From Rhodospirillales bacterium (GTDB lineage Bacteria; Pseudomonadota; Alphaproteobacteria; Micavibrionales; UBA2020), in contig JAHFPI010000118.1 of the NCBI GenBank assembly GCA_023266795.1, positions 1 to 5,954 of the forward strand: a stretch of 5,954 bases of DNA, given 5' to 3'. The notes under the pieces were generated by a model. It had not been told where the DNA came from. It searched no databases and was given only the letters and a program-made list of their open reading frames with translations. Positions 1 to 5,482 of this stretch are shown one piece after another (the stretch's first letter is position 1; the number at the start of each line of letters is the position of its first letter). The position numbers and the translations under genes are program-made.

Positions 1-26
1 GATGATTTGTTATCGGTATCAGCCAT
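1..26 (-). CDS. Possible start of a divergent gene cut by the left edge
   Basis: On the minus strand an ATG at 26-24 opens a frame reading MADTDNKS to the window edge. An AAGGG sequence lies about seven bases upstream of it, which is an acceptable ribosome-binding site. Only eight codons are visible, so no product can be named. The arrangement would make it divergent from flgK. The competing reading is the tail of a plus-strand gene, since frame 1 is open from base 1 to a TAA at 55-57. Neither is proven. Confidence 0.22.
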
Positions 27-66
27 TCAGCAACCCTTAAACTTCAATAGACATTAAAGTCCGCAC

Positions 67-84
67 CGGTACCCTCGGGCACCG
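67..84. promoter_or_regulatory. Imperfect dyad, candidate activator site
   Basis: CGGTACCC and GGGCACCG flank a two-base centre and match as an inverted repeat at 7 of 8 positions. The same stretch carries a direct repeat of GCACCG at 63-68 and 79-84. It lies about 165-180 bases upstream of the predicted flgK transcript start, a distance compatible with an enhancer for a sigma-54 activator. No known consensus is claimed, and a weak hairpin or chance are alternatives. Confidence 0.22.
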
Positions 85-126
85 CTACAACATCCCCCCT
101 TTAAGATACCCACTTACAGGGCAACG

Positions 127-146
127 TCTAGTGTTAGCTGCCTAGA
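127..146. promoter_or_regulatory. Interrupted palindrome, candidate activator site
   Basis: TCTAG at 127-131 and CTAGA at 142-146 are perfect inverted arms separated by ten bases. The site lies about 103-122 bases upstream of the predicted sigma-54 transcript start, a usual distance for enhancer-binding proteins. Five-base arms arise by chance often enough that this is only a candidate. Confidence 0.18.
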
Positions 147-222
147 AAGACTATATTTTTTACGATTCCCGCCATAATATTACATAAGAAAATAAGGCTA
201 TTTCATAAGATACAGCCCCCGT

Positions 223-238
223 TGGCACGTCTCTTGCT
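223..238 (+). promoter_or_regulatory. Sigma-54 (RpoN) promoter of flgK-flgL
   Basis: The sequence TGGCACG, four bases, then TTGCT matches the sigma-54 core consensus at every defined position. The GG (224-225) and GC (236-237) pairs have the required spacing. Transcription should begin near 249, giving a leader of about 55 bases before the flgK ATG at 304. Sigma-54 control of hook and hook-associated genes is well known in several flagellated bacteria, Caulobacter among them, and needs an activating ATPase acting from upstream DNA. That activator gene is not in this window. Confidence 0.9.
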
Positions 239-288
239 TTGTATACAGAGGAAACGTGTTTTTGGCCGGATGCGGCGGAAAACGGAAC

Positions 289-293
289 GGGAG
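289..293 (+). promoter_or_regulatory. Ribosome-binding site deciding the flgK start
   Basis: GGGAG lies ten bases before the ATG at 304. It supports that ATG over the in-frame GTG at 256. The GTG would sit only about seven bases into the transcript predicted from the sigma-54 promoter and would add a 16-residue tail absent from FlgK proteins. Confidence 0.6.
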
Positions 294-303
294 ATTCAGG
301 GTT

Positions 304-2394
304 ATGTCACTTGCTTTAGACGCGGCGTTATCAGGCTTAAACGTAGCTCAGAAGTCGCTGAACACGATCTCGACGAATATTGCCAACGCCTCCACCCCCG
401 GATACACGCGGAAAGTTTTGCCGCAGGAAACGATACTCGTCGCCGGAACGGGCGTCGGCGTCCAGACAATCGCCCTGACCCGCGTCGTGGACACCACGCT
501 GATCAGCGATCTGGACAGGCAGGTCTCCGTCGCGGAAAACTACAATATCCGCTTGAAATACTACCAGAAAATTCAAGACTTCCACGGGTCTTCGGATTCC
601 GGTCGGTCGATGTCGGACCAGATCAGTCAGCTGGCGAATACCTTCACGCAGCTTTCCCTGTCGCCGAATGACCAGACCATCCTCGCCCAGACGCTTTCCG
701 TGGCGCAGCAAACCGTCACCAAAATCAACAATTTCTCGAACCTGCTGACCGATATGCGCACACAGTCGGAAAGCGACATCACCGCCGCCGTCAATGACGT
801 CAACCAGACGCTGGATACGATCGCCAAGCTGAACGAACAGATCACCCGATTCCACGGCATGGGGCAGAACACCGTCGATCTGGAAGACCAGCGCGACACG
901 GCCATAAAAAACGTGGCGAAATATATCCAGATAACGACCTTTAACATCGGCGACAAGATCGACGTCGTCACGACACAGGGACAGGCGCTGGCCGACGACG
1001 TGGCGCACCATCTTACCTTCCAGAAAAGCACGATCCTGCCCTCCAGCTATTACCCCGGCGGCGGTCTGAACGGCATCACCGTTGACGGCGTGGACATCGC
1101 CCCGACCAATCTCGGCGGGCAGATCGGCGCCCTGCTGGAAATGCGGGACAGCACGCTGCCCCAGTATCAGGCGCAGCTGGATGAATTCGCCCAGAAACTC
1201 GCCGAGCGTTTTCAAAACGAAGGCCTGAAACTTTTTACGGACACCAACGGCAACGTTCCCGCCAGCGTGGCCGACCCGGGGGTCGCCATCCCCAACATCC
1301 CCTATGTCGGATTCGCCTCGCTCATCAAGGTCAACGACGCCATCGTCGCCGACCCGACCCTGCTCCGCAGCGGCACCACGGGCAACGTCGAGCTTTCGGG
1401 TTCGAACGAAGTGATCCGCCGTATCGCCCAATATGCTTTCGGCACCTACCAATACCAGCAGGCTGCCGGCACCATTAATATCGGCGCCATGGGCGCACTG
1501 ATACCGGGGCTGGGACTGACCACCAACAACCGCGTCACCGGTTCGGTCAACCTGTCCAGCGTCGCGCCGGATTTCAGCACCCTGCCGGGCGCAACACTGC
1601 CGGGCGATTTTGACATGACTCTCGGCGCCCTGCCGACGCAGACGATCACCGTCCTGCCGACGGACACAGCGGCTTCACTCGTCACCACGATCAACACTGC
1701 TTTCGGTTTCAACGTCGCCAGCATCAACGGCCTCGGCCAGCTGGCTTTCAATTATAACGGCGACATCACGCTGGCCGACAACACCATCGGCGTGCCGACC
1801 ATGACGGCCCTTGGTTTCAACTTCGGCGTCACCCCCATGCCGAACCCGAGTTTTCAGGTTCAGGTCGGCACGCGCGCCGCGGTGACCGTTTCCATCAACC
1901 CCGGCGACACATCGGTACAGCTTCTGGCGGCGCTCAATGCCATTCCGGGCATGACGGCTTCCCTTGACGGCCTCGGACGGCTGGTGATGATCCCGACCGA
2001 CGGCGGCGGCCTCACGGTCACGGACAGCGCCGGCGCCCCCCTGACAGCCATGGGCGTTGGCGTTACGAATGTGGCGCCGACATCCTTCCGGCAGTTCCAT
2101 CTGGGGCCGGACGGCACCCTTGCGACGGGGCTGCTGGCCAACAGCACGCTGCAGGATTACATCGCCAGCACCATCGCCGACCAGAGCGAGGCGGCCAACC
2201 TCAACAAGAACAACAGCGACCAGGAAACCTCTTTCCTGAAAACGCTGGAGACCCGCAACTCGAACACCTCCGGCGTCAACATCGACCAGGAAATGTCCGA
2301 CCTGATTAAAATACAATCAGCCTACGCCGCCGCCGCCAAGATGATCTCGGCGACGCAGAAAATGTTCGATGACATATTAGGTACGCTCCGTTAA
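304..2394 (+). CDS. flgK: Flagellar hook-associated protein 1 (FlgK)
   Basis: FlgK is the first of two junction proteins between hook and filament. It is exported through the flagellar type III apparatus and assembles outside the cell. The N-terminus (residues 1-37) is the conserved rod/hook-type helix ending in TPGYTR (31-36). DLEDQRD (192-198) and GGQIGALLEMRD (271-282) are typical FlgK core blocks. The C-terminus (about 640-696) carries the conserved SGVNIDQEMSDLIKIQSAY segment and the terminal helix. At 696 residues it is clearly longer than enterobacterial FlgK (about 547). The excess lies in the variable middle, where two similar modules (436-505 and 517-585) resemble the flagellin/hook IN motif. 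The ATG at 304 begins the conserved N-terminus exactly; an in-frame GTG at 256 is rejected. It is followed 24 bases later by flgL and shares its sigma-54 promoter. Confidence 0.95.
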   Translation: MSLALDAALSGLNVAQKSLNTISTNIANASTPGYTRKVLPQETILVAGTGVGVQTIALTRVVDTTLISDLDRQVSVAENYNIRLKYYQKIQDFHGSSDSGRSMSDQISQLANTFTQLSLSPNDQTILAQTLSVAQQTVTKINNFSNLLTDMRTQSESDITAAVNDVNQTLDTIAKLNEQITRFHGMGQNTVDLEDQRDTAIKNVAKYIQITTFNIGDKIDVVTTQGQALADDVAHHLTFQKSTILPSSYYPGGGLNGITVDGVDIAPTNLGGQIGALLEMRDSTLPQYQAQLDEFAQKLAERFQNEGLKLFTDTNGNVPASVADPGVAIPNIPYVGFASLIKVNDAIVADPTLLRSGTTGNVELSGSNEVIRRIAQYAFGTYQYQQAAGTINIGAMGALIPGLGLTTNNRVTGSVNLSSVAPDFSTLPGATLPGDFDMTLGALPTQTITVLPTDTAASLVTTINTAFGFNVASINGLGQLAFNYNGDITLADNTIGVPTMTALGFNFGVTPMPNPSFQVQVGTRAAVTVSINPGDTSVQLLAALNAIPGMTASLDGLGRLVMIPTDGGGLTVTDSAGAPLTAMGVGVTNVAPTSFRQFHLGPDGTLATGLLANSTLQDYIASTIADQSEAANLNKNNSDQETSFLKTLETRNSNTSGVNIDQEMSDLIKIQSAYAAAAKMISATQKMFDDILGTLR
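1609..2058 (+). repeat. Two tandem IN-like modules within FlgK
   Basis: At protein level, residues 436-505 and 517-585 of FlgK align with almost no gaps. Each starts with a beta-rich stretch (FDMTLG / FQVQVG), followed by a TDT or GDT turn and a helix ending in TTIN / AALN. Next comes NGLGQL / DGLGRL, and each closes with TALGF / TAMGV. This is the pattern of the flagellin hook IN motif, often found in the exposed part of FlgK, FliD and flagellins. The DNA copies have diverged, so the duplication is old or was acquired as a ready-made pair. Confidence 0.65.
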
Positions 2395-2405
2395 GGGCGC
2401 CATAC

Positions 2406-2411
2406 AGGGAG
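2406..2411 (+). promoter_or_regulatory. Ribosome-binding site of flgL
   Basis: AGGGAG lies seven bases before the flgL ATG at 2419, a near-ideal spacing. No terminator or promoter is seen in the 24 bases between flgK and flgL, which supports one transcript. Confidence 0.7.
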
Positions 2412-2418
2412 ATAACAC

Positions 2419-3435
2419 ATGACGATCACCGGCAACATTTCATTCCTCGCCCAGTCGAGCGCCCAGTCGAACCGCCTGAATGATTTACGCGCCACGCTGG
2501 ATGACCTGCAGCGTCAGGCGACGACCCAGAAAAAATACGATTCATACAGCGGCTTCGGCACCGATGCCGTCAACCTGCTGCGTTTAAAAAGCGATCAGCC
2601 TCTGCTCCAGAGCTATCTGAGCAACATCGATCAGGTAACGACGCGCATGAACCTGATGAACTCATCCCTGTCGGAGATTTCCAAAGTGGGCAACCAGCTG
2701 CTCAGCACCATCCAGCTCCAGCAGCAGAACGGCGGGGTCAACGTGAATGCCGTCCGCCAGCAGGCGCAGCAGGGCCTCAAATTCATCGAGGACCTCATCA
2801 ACCAGAATATCGGCGGGCATTACCTGTTTTCCGGATCGGACGTGGCCAACCCGCCCTTCGTCGATGACAGCACCCTCAACTCGAACTTCCAGAACCAGAT
2901 CACCAGCTGGCTCGCGGGCGGCATCACCAATGCCCAGCTGATCAACACGACCGACGGCTTCTCCGCGACCAACCTCGGCCTGTCGGCCGGCCTGTCAACG
3001 GCTGGCGCCGTCACCGCGCGCATCGACCACAATCTGGACATCGATTATACCATCAAGGCCGACCAGCCGGGATTCCAGGACATTATCCGCGCCCTGACTT
3101 TTGCCGCCAACCTCCCCTATCCGGATCCGGCGACGGACGTTGCGACGCCGACGCAGTACAACGCCATTCTGGACCACATCATCACCGTCGCCACGAACGG
3201 CGTGCAGGAAGTCAACGACACCAGCCAGCAGCTGGCCAGCAAGTTCAACCTCATTAAATCCATCAAAGACCAGCACACGGCGGATGTCGGCGTGAGCCAG
3301 ACGCAAATCGATAAAATCGAAAACGCGGACCCGACAAGCGTGCTGGTCAGTATGCAGGTTTTGCAGACCCAGCTCACCGCCTCATACCAGATCACCAGCA
3401 CCATCAGCAAACTGGCGCTGGTGAACTTCCTGTAA
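2419..3435 (+). CDS. flgL: Flagellar hook-associated protein 3 (FlgL)
   Basis: FlgL is the second hook-filament junction protein and sits between FlgK and the flagellin filament outside the cell. The 338-residue product has the flagellin-type layout. An N-terminal helical region (about 1-130) is followed by IGGHYLFSGSDVANPPF (131-147), which is the FlgL signature of the type NGxYLFxG...PPF. Next is a variable domain, including DYTIKADQPGFQDIIRAL (209-226), a FlgL-like segment. The C-terminal helix (about 256-338) ends in SKLALVNFL, as in flagellin-family proteins. Length is close to enterobacterial FlgL (about 317). It directly follows flgK, the usual order, and is probably expressed from the same sigma-54 promoter. 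Flagellin itself is a less likely identity because of the flgK linkage and the signature block. Confidence 0.94.
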   Translation: MTITGNISFLAQSSAQSNRLNDLRATLDDLQRQATTQKKYDSYSGFGTDAVNLLRLKSDQPLLQSYLSNIDQVTTRMNLMNSSLSEISKVGNQLLSTIQLQQQNGGVNVNAVRQQAQQGLKFIEDLINQNIGGHYLFSGSDVANPPFVDDSTLNSNFQNQITSWLAGGITNAQLINTTDGFSATNLGLSAGLSTAGAVTARIDHNLDIDYTIKADQPGFQDIIRALTFAANLPYPDPATDVATPTQYNAILDHIITVATNGVQEVNDTSQQLASKFNLIKSIKDQHTADVGVSQTQIDKIENADPTSVLVSMQVLQTQLTASYQITSTISKLALVNFL

Positions 3436-3446
3436 TCCTCCGGCAG

Positions 3447-5021
3447 CTATTTCGCGTTGATATTAAAAATAACCGGGCGGTGCTTGCGGTTATGGTTGGC
3501 AGGCTTTTTCGCCGCCGGTGTTTTCTGCGGGGCGTTGACCTGCAGGTAATAGCGGTCATCCCAATTTGTTCCCTGCAATGTTTTAAGGCCGACCAGCGGC
3601 GGCTTGCCGCGCGTCTCCGGTTCTGTGGATTTGACGCCGTGGCGCGTAACCCGGAGGACATCGCCGTTATCGGCGCGCACCGCTTTTTTGCCCATTTTCT
3701 CCACGGCGGCGGCGCAGGCCTCGCGCAAACTTTTCGCGCCGTGAATCGGCAGGACATGCTTCGGATCGGCCAGTTTCACCATCTCGATGATTTCCGGCAG
3801 GCGCGCATGGGCATGGGAATAGAGCCGCGCCTCATGATGCGTCAGGATGGTGTACCCTTTGCCGGTCAGCGTCGCCAGCAGCCTCTCGCGCGTTGCCGCC
3901 TGCCCCGGCATTGAGGGCGCGCAAAAAAGGATAATATCTGTTTTGGGATCGAGATGCAGCGCGTTGTGGTGCCCGTCGGCAGCACGCGACAGCGCCGAAT
4001 TTGCATGGCCCTGCGAACCGGTCACCACGACAATGGAATTTCTCGGATGCTTGGCGGCCAGATCGCGCGCCGCCTTGCCGGGGCCCAGAATACGCAGGTC
4101 CACCTTCATTCCCAGATGGTCGTCCAGCGACATGCCCGTGTCCTGCAGCGCGGACAGCGCCTGTTCATGAACACTGCCCGCTATCCACAGCGTACGGCGC
4201 TGCTCGGCCGCCACCAGCGCCACCGACGCCAGGTTTTCCTCGTAACCGCCCATTACCGCGACCACCAGCCGCTTGTCCGGATACTTGGCGATCAACTCGC
4301 GCAGCGTCTCCCGCATATCCTCTTCCGCCACCTGCGGAACGTCCTGATCGGCGCCGGTTGAATCCAGCAGCAGAAGATCGACCGGTTTTGAAACGATGCG
4401 GCGGAATTGCTCTTCGTTGAAGGCGGGGCCCCACAATACGGACGAATCCATTTTAAAATCGCCGGGGTTTAGGATATTGCCTTCCGGCGTTTCGATGAAA
4501 AACCCGACCGCCTGCGGCGTCGAATGGCTGACCCAGAAGGCCGTGACATTCACCGGGCCTTCCTGCACCGCCTTGCCGGGAGCTATCGTGTAAATCTCCG
4601 GCCATTCCGCAGGCTCCAGCCCGGCATTGCTCAACTCCTGCTCCAGCCGTTTGGCGGTATAGGGCGTCGCATAAATTTTCGGCAGCTTGTACCCCATCAG
4701 GATGAGCAGCGGGAGAGCGGCTGAATGATCGGGATGATTGTGCGTCAGGAAAATGGAATCAAGCGGCGTATCCGGCTTATGCTTCGGATCGTTCGCCTTG
4801 TAAAGGAACCGGTCGAAATCGGGAAGGATGGTGTCTGAATCCGCCAGCGCCGGGTCCTCGGCGGAATGCGGATCACCGGGCAAAACGCCCGCATCGAACA
4901 GCAGCGCCTTGCGGGCGGGGTTACCTTCGGCATCGACGTAATCATAAACGCACAACCCGCAGTTCGCGCCGATGCGGTGCTTGTTGTTGCCGCCCAGAAG
5001 ATGCCAGTGCAGGGTGTTCAT
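3447..5021 (-). CDS. RNase J-like metallo-beta-lactamase-fold ribonuclease
   Basis: The 524-residue product has the metallo-beta-lactamase/beta-CASP plan of RNase J, a zinc-dependent endo- and 5'-3' exoribonuclease of the cytoplasm. Visible in order are LFDAG (41-45), THNHPDH (93-99, the HxHxDH metal motif), VSHSTPQAVG (164-173), NPGDFKMD (185-192), LLLLDST (216-222), TGSQG (334-338) with ALSRAADG (343-350), YSHAHA (401-406) and LPIHG (424-428). RNase J proteins usually show THxHEDH, NHSIPDA, HTGDFK, GSQGEP, HVSGHA and PVHG at these places. The metal ligands therefore look intact, but several second-shell positions differ. There is extra sequence near residues 12-30 and 48-82, and the C-terminus is a basic, proline/lysine-rich tail. 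The TGA of the upstream iscX-like gene overlaps this ATG. It is probably a divergent paralogue rather than the standard housekeeping RNase J. An RNA-specific role is inferred, and another beta-CASP substrate is possible. Confidence 0.82.
   Translation of the reverse strand: MNTLHWHLLGGNNKHRIGANCGLCVYDYVDAEGNPARKALLFDAGVLPGDPHSAEDPALADSDTILPDFDRFLYKANDPKHKPDTPLDSIFLTHNHPDHSAALPLLILMGYKLPKIYATPYTAKRLEQELSNAGLEPAEWPEIYTIAPGKAVQEGPVNVTAFWVSHSTPQAVGFFIETPEGNILNPGDFKMDSSVLWGPAFNEEQFRRIVSKPVDLLLLDSTGADQDVPQVAEEDMRETLRELIAKYPDKRLVVAVMGGYEENLASVALVAAEQRRTLWIAGSVHEQALSALQDTGMSLDDHLGMKVDLRILGPGKAARDLAAKHPRNSIVVVTGSQGHANSALSRAADGHHNALHLDPKTDIILFCAPSMPGQAATRERLLATLTGKGYTILTHHEARLYSHAHARLPEIIEMVKLADPKHVLPIHGAKSLREACAAAVEKMGKKAVRADNGDVLRVTRHGVKSTEPETRGKPPLVGLKTLQGTNWDDRYYLQVNAPQKTPAAKKPANHNRKHRPVIFNINAK
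3462..3493 (-). terminator. Terminator-like hairpin at the end of the RNase J-like gene
   Basis: ATAACCG (3469-3475) and CGGTTAT (3487-3493) form a perfect seven-base inverted repeat with an 11-base loop. Read on the minus strand, the stem is followed at once by TTTTAATA, so it looks like an intrinsic terminator for the minus-strand unit. The stem has only three G-C pairs, so it may be weak. It also lies inside the last coding codons rather than after the stop at 3449-3447. Confidence 0.3.
3482..3509 (+). terminator. Possible intrinsic terminator for flgK-flgL
   Basis: GCTTGC (3482-3487) can pair with GCAGGC (3499-3504), with one G-T pair and an 11-base loop, and TTTTT follows at 3505-3509. 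It would end flgKL transcription about 70 bases past the flgL stop, inside the 3' end of the converging gene. The stem is short, and it shares bases with the minus-strand hairpin at 3462-3493, so the two cannot form in the same strand at once. Confidence 0.25.
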
Positions 5022-5251
5022 ATCCGCCGACGCTCCTTTTCTCCGCAGCCGTCATCGGCAAGGCGCATCCATGTCCAGAGAATGTGGTCGAGGCAGGCGG
5101 GCTGGGGCGGGACAGGCTTGTCATTAAATCCCGGCAGGGCAACGATCATCTGCAAAAGCCGGTCGCGACCCAGCGACAACCGTTCCGTTTCCGGATGCGC
5201 CGCCAATAGCGCCGCAGCGATAGCCGTCTGGTTTGACCAAGAAAGCAGCAT
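5018..5251 (-). CDS. iscX: IscX-like Fe-S cluster assembly adaptor
   Basis: The 77-residue product lines up without gaps, from residue 5 to about 62, with E. coli IscX (66 residues, as I recall its sequence). Shared or similar positions include W5, HP (19-20; YP in E. coli), I36, L39, F42, P46, L54, HILWTW (56-61) and the final hydrophobic M62. IscX is a small acidic protein that binds the cysteine desulfurase IscS and iron, and tunes Fe-S cluster assembly. Here the acidic FDDDP region reads FNDKP and LED reads LPG, so iron binding may be weaker. A basic C-terminal tail (EKERRRI, 71-77) extends past the usual end and doubles as the ribosome-binding region of the next gene. No isc genes are visible nearby. 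The ATG at 5251 places the conserved tryptophan at residue 5, as expected, though its ribosome-binding site is poor (AGGAAGG about 13 bases upstream). Confidence 0.75.
   Translation of the reverse strand: MLLSWSNQTAIAAALLAAHPETERLSLGRDRLLQMIVALPGFNDKPVPPQPACLDHILWTWMRLADDGCGEKERRRI
5033..5040 (-). promoter_or_regulatory. Ribosome-binding site of the RNase J-like gene inside the iscX-like gene
   Basis: On the minus strand AAAAGGAG lies 11 bases before the ATG at 5021. The site is embedded in the last codons of the iscX-like gene, so ribosomes finishing that gene at the overlapping ATGA could restart here. No other in-frame start lies closer. Confidence 0.6.
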
Positions 5252-5293
5252 GGTTGGTGCGGTACCCTTCCTGTCTGGTTTTTGTGTGTACGG

Positions 5294-5322
5294 ACTTTAG
5301 CGGCCATTACCATTTTTGTCGA
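5294..5322 (-). promoter_or_regulatory. Sigma-70-like promoter of the iscX-like/RNase J-like unit
   Basis: On the minus strand TCGACA (5322-5317) and TAAAGT (5299-5294) are separated by exactly 17 bases. They match the -35 and -10 consensus at 5 of 6 and 4 of 6 positions. The transcript would start near 5287, about 35 bases before the iscX-like ATG. No operator is recognised. Confidence 0.45.
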
Positions 5323-5482
5323 GATAAAATTCCGTAATGCGATAAAAAATACTTAAATAACAATATGTTAGTGATATTTTATATATACCATAAATCTCCA
5401 AACGGTTTAGTTGACACATCCTGTGCATATAATTAACATATTTCTTTGATTCTTGCACAACCAACGCACGTAAAAAAGACAC
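5321..5482. other. AT-rich divergent intergenic region
   Basis: This stretch between the divergent iscX-like and ankyrin genes contains no credible gene. By hand count only 18 of 80 bases are G or C across 5321-5400, in sharp contrast to the GC-rich genes around it. It carries a promoter candidate for the ankyrin gene (5411-5439). The composition fits a regulatory region open to nucleoid proteins, or DNA of different origin. Confidence 0.55.
5411..5439 (+). promoter_or_regulatory. Sigma-70-like promoter of the ankyrin-repeat gene
   Basis: A perfect TTGACA at 5411-5416 is followed after 17 bases by TAACAT (5434-5439, 4 of 6 matches to TATAAT). A perfect TATAAT also occurs at 5428-5433 but lies only 11 bases from the TTGACA, too close to work with it. 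The start would lie near 5446, about 37 bases before the ATG at 5483. Confidence 0.45.

Larger units (their letters stand above)
58..222. other. Non-coding upstream region of flgK
   Basis: No frame here gives a credible gene. The stretch is less GC-rich than the flagellar genes downstream, particularly across 150-210. Its size and place, directly upstream of a sigma-54 promoter, fit a region that binds an enhancer-binding activator. Two short imperfect or interrupted dyads (67-84 and 127-146) are listed separately as candidates. Confidence 0.5.

Noticed and set aside
1..57. Frame 1 open from the left edge to a TAA at 55-57, possibly the tail of an upstream plus-strand gene.
   Set aside because: Eighteen codons with no recognisable C-terminus are not enough, and a minus-strand start with a ribosome-binding site competes for the same bases.
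256..303. Upstream GTG start of flgK giving an N-terminus MFLAGCGG that looks like a lipobox, with AGAGG just before it.
   Set aside because: The conserved FlgK N-terminus begins exactly at the ATG at 304. The GTG lies only about seven bases inside the predicted sigma-54 transcript, and the extension has no hydrophobic signal region before the cysteine.
337..1452. Long minus-strand open frame (371 codons) antisense to flgK.
   Set aside because: It is the mirror of a GC-rich coding gene; its product is rich in D, G, R and V with no recognisable domain, while the plus strand is unmistakably FlgK.
1675..2316. Minus-strand open frame (213 codons) antisense to the 3' half of flgK.
   Set aside because: Shadow of flgK with no domain, no plausible start context and biased composition.
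3480..4420. Several plus-strand open frames opposite the RNase J-like gene.
   Set aside because: They are frame shadows; the minus strand carries ordered catalytic motifs of the metallo-beta-lactamase fold across the whole span.
5428..5433. Perfect TATAAT near a perfect TTGACA upstream of the ankyrin gene.
   Set aside because: The spacer of 11 bases is too short for sigma-70; TAACAT at 5434-5439 with a 17-base spacer is the better partner, though weaker as a hexamer.
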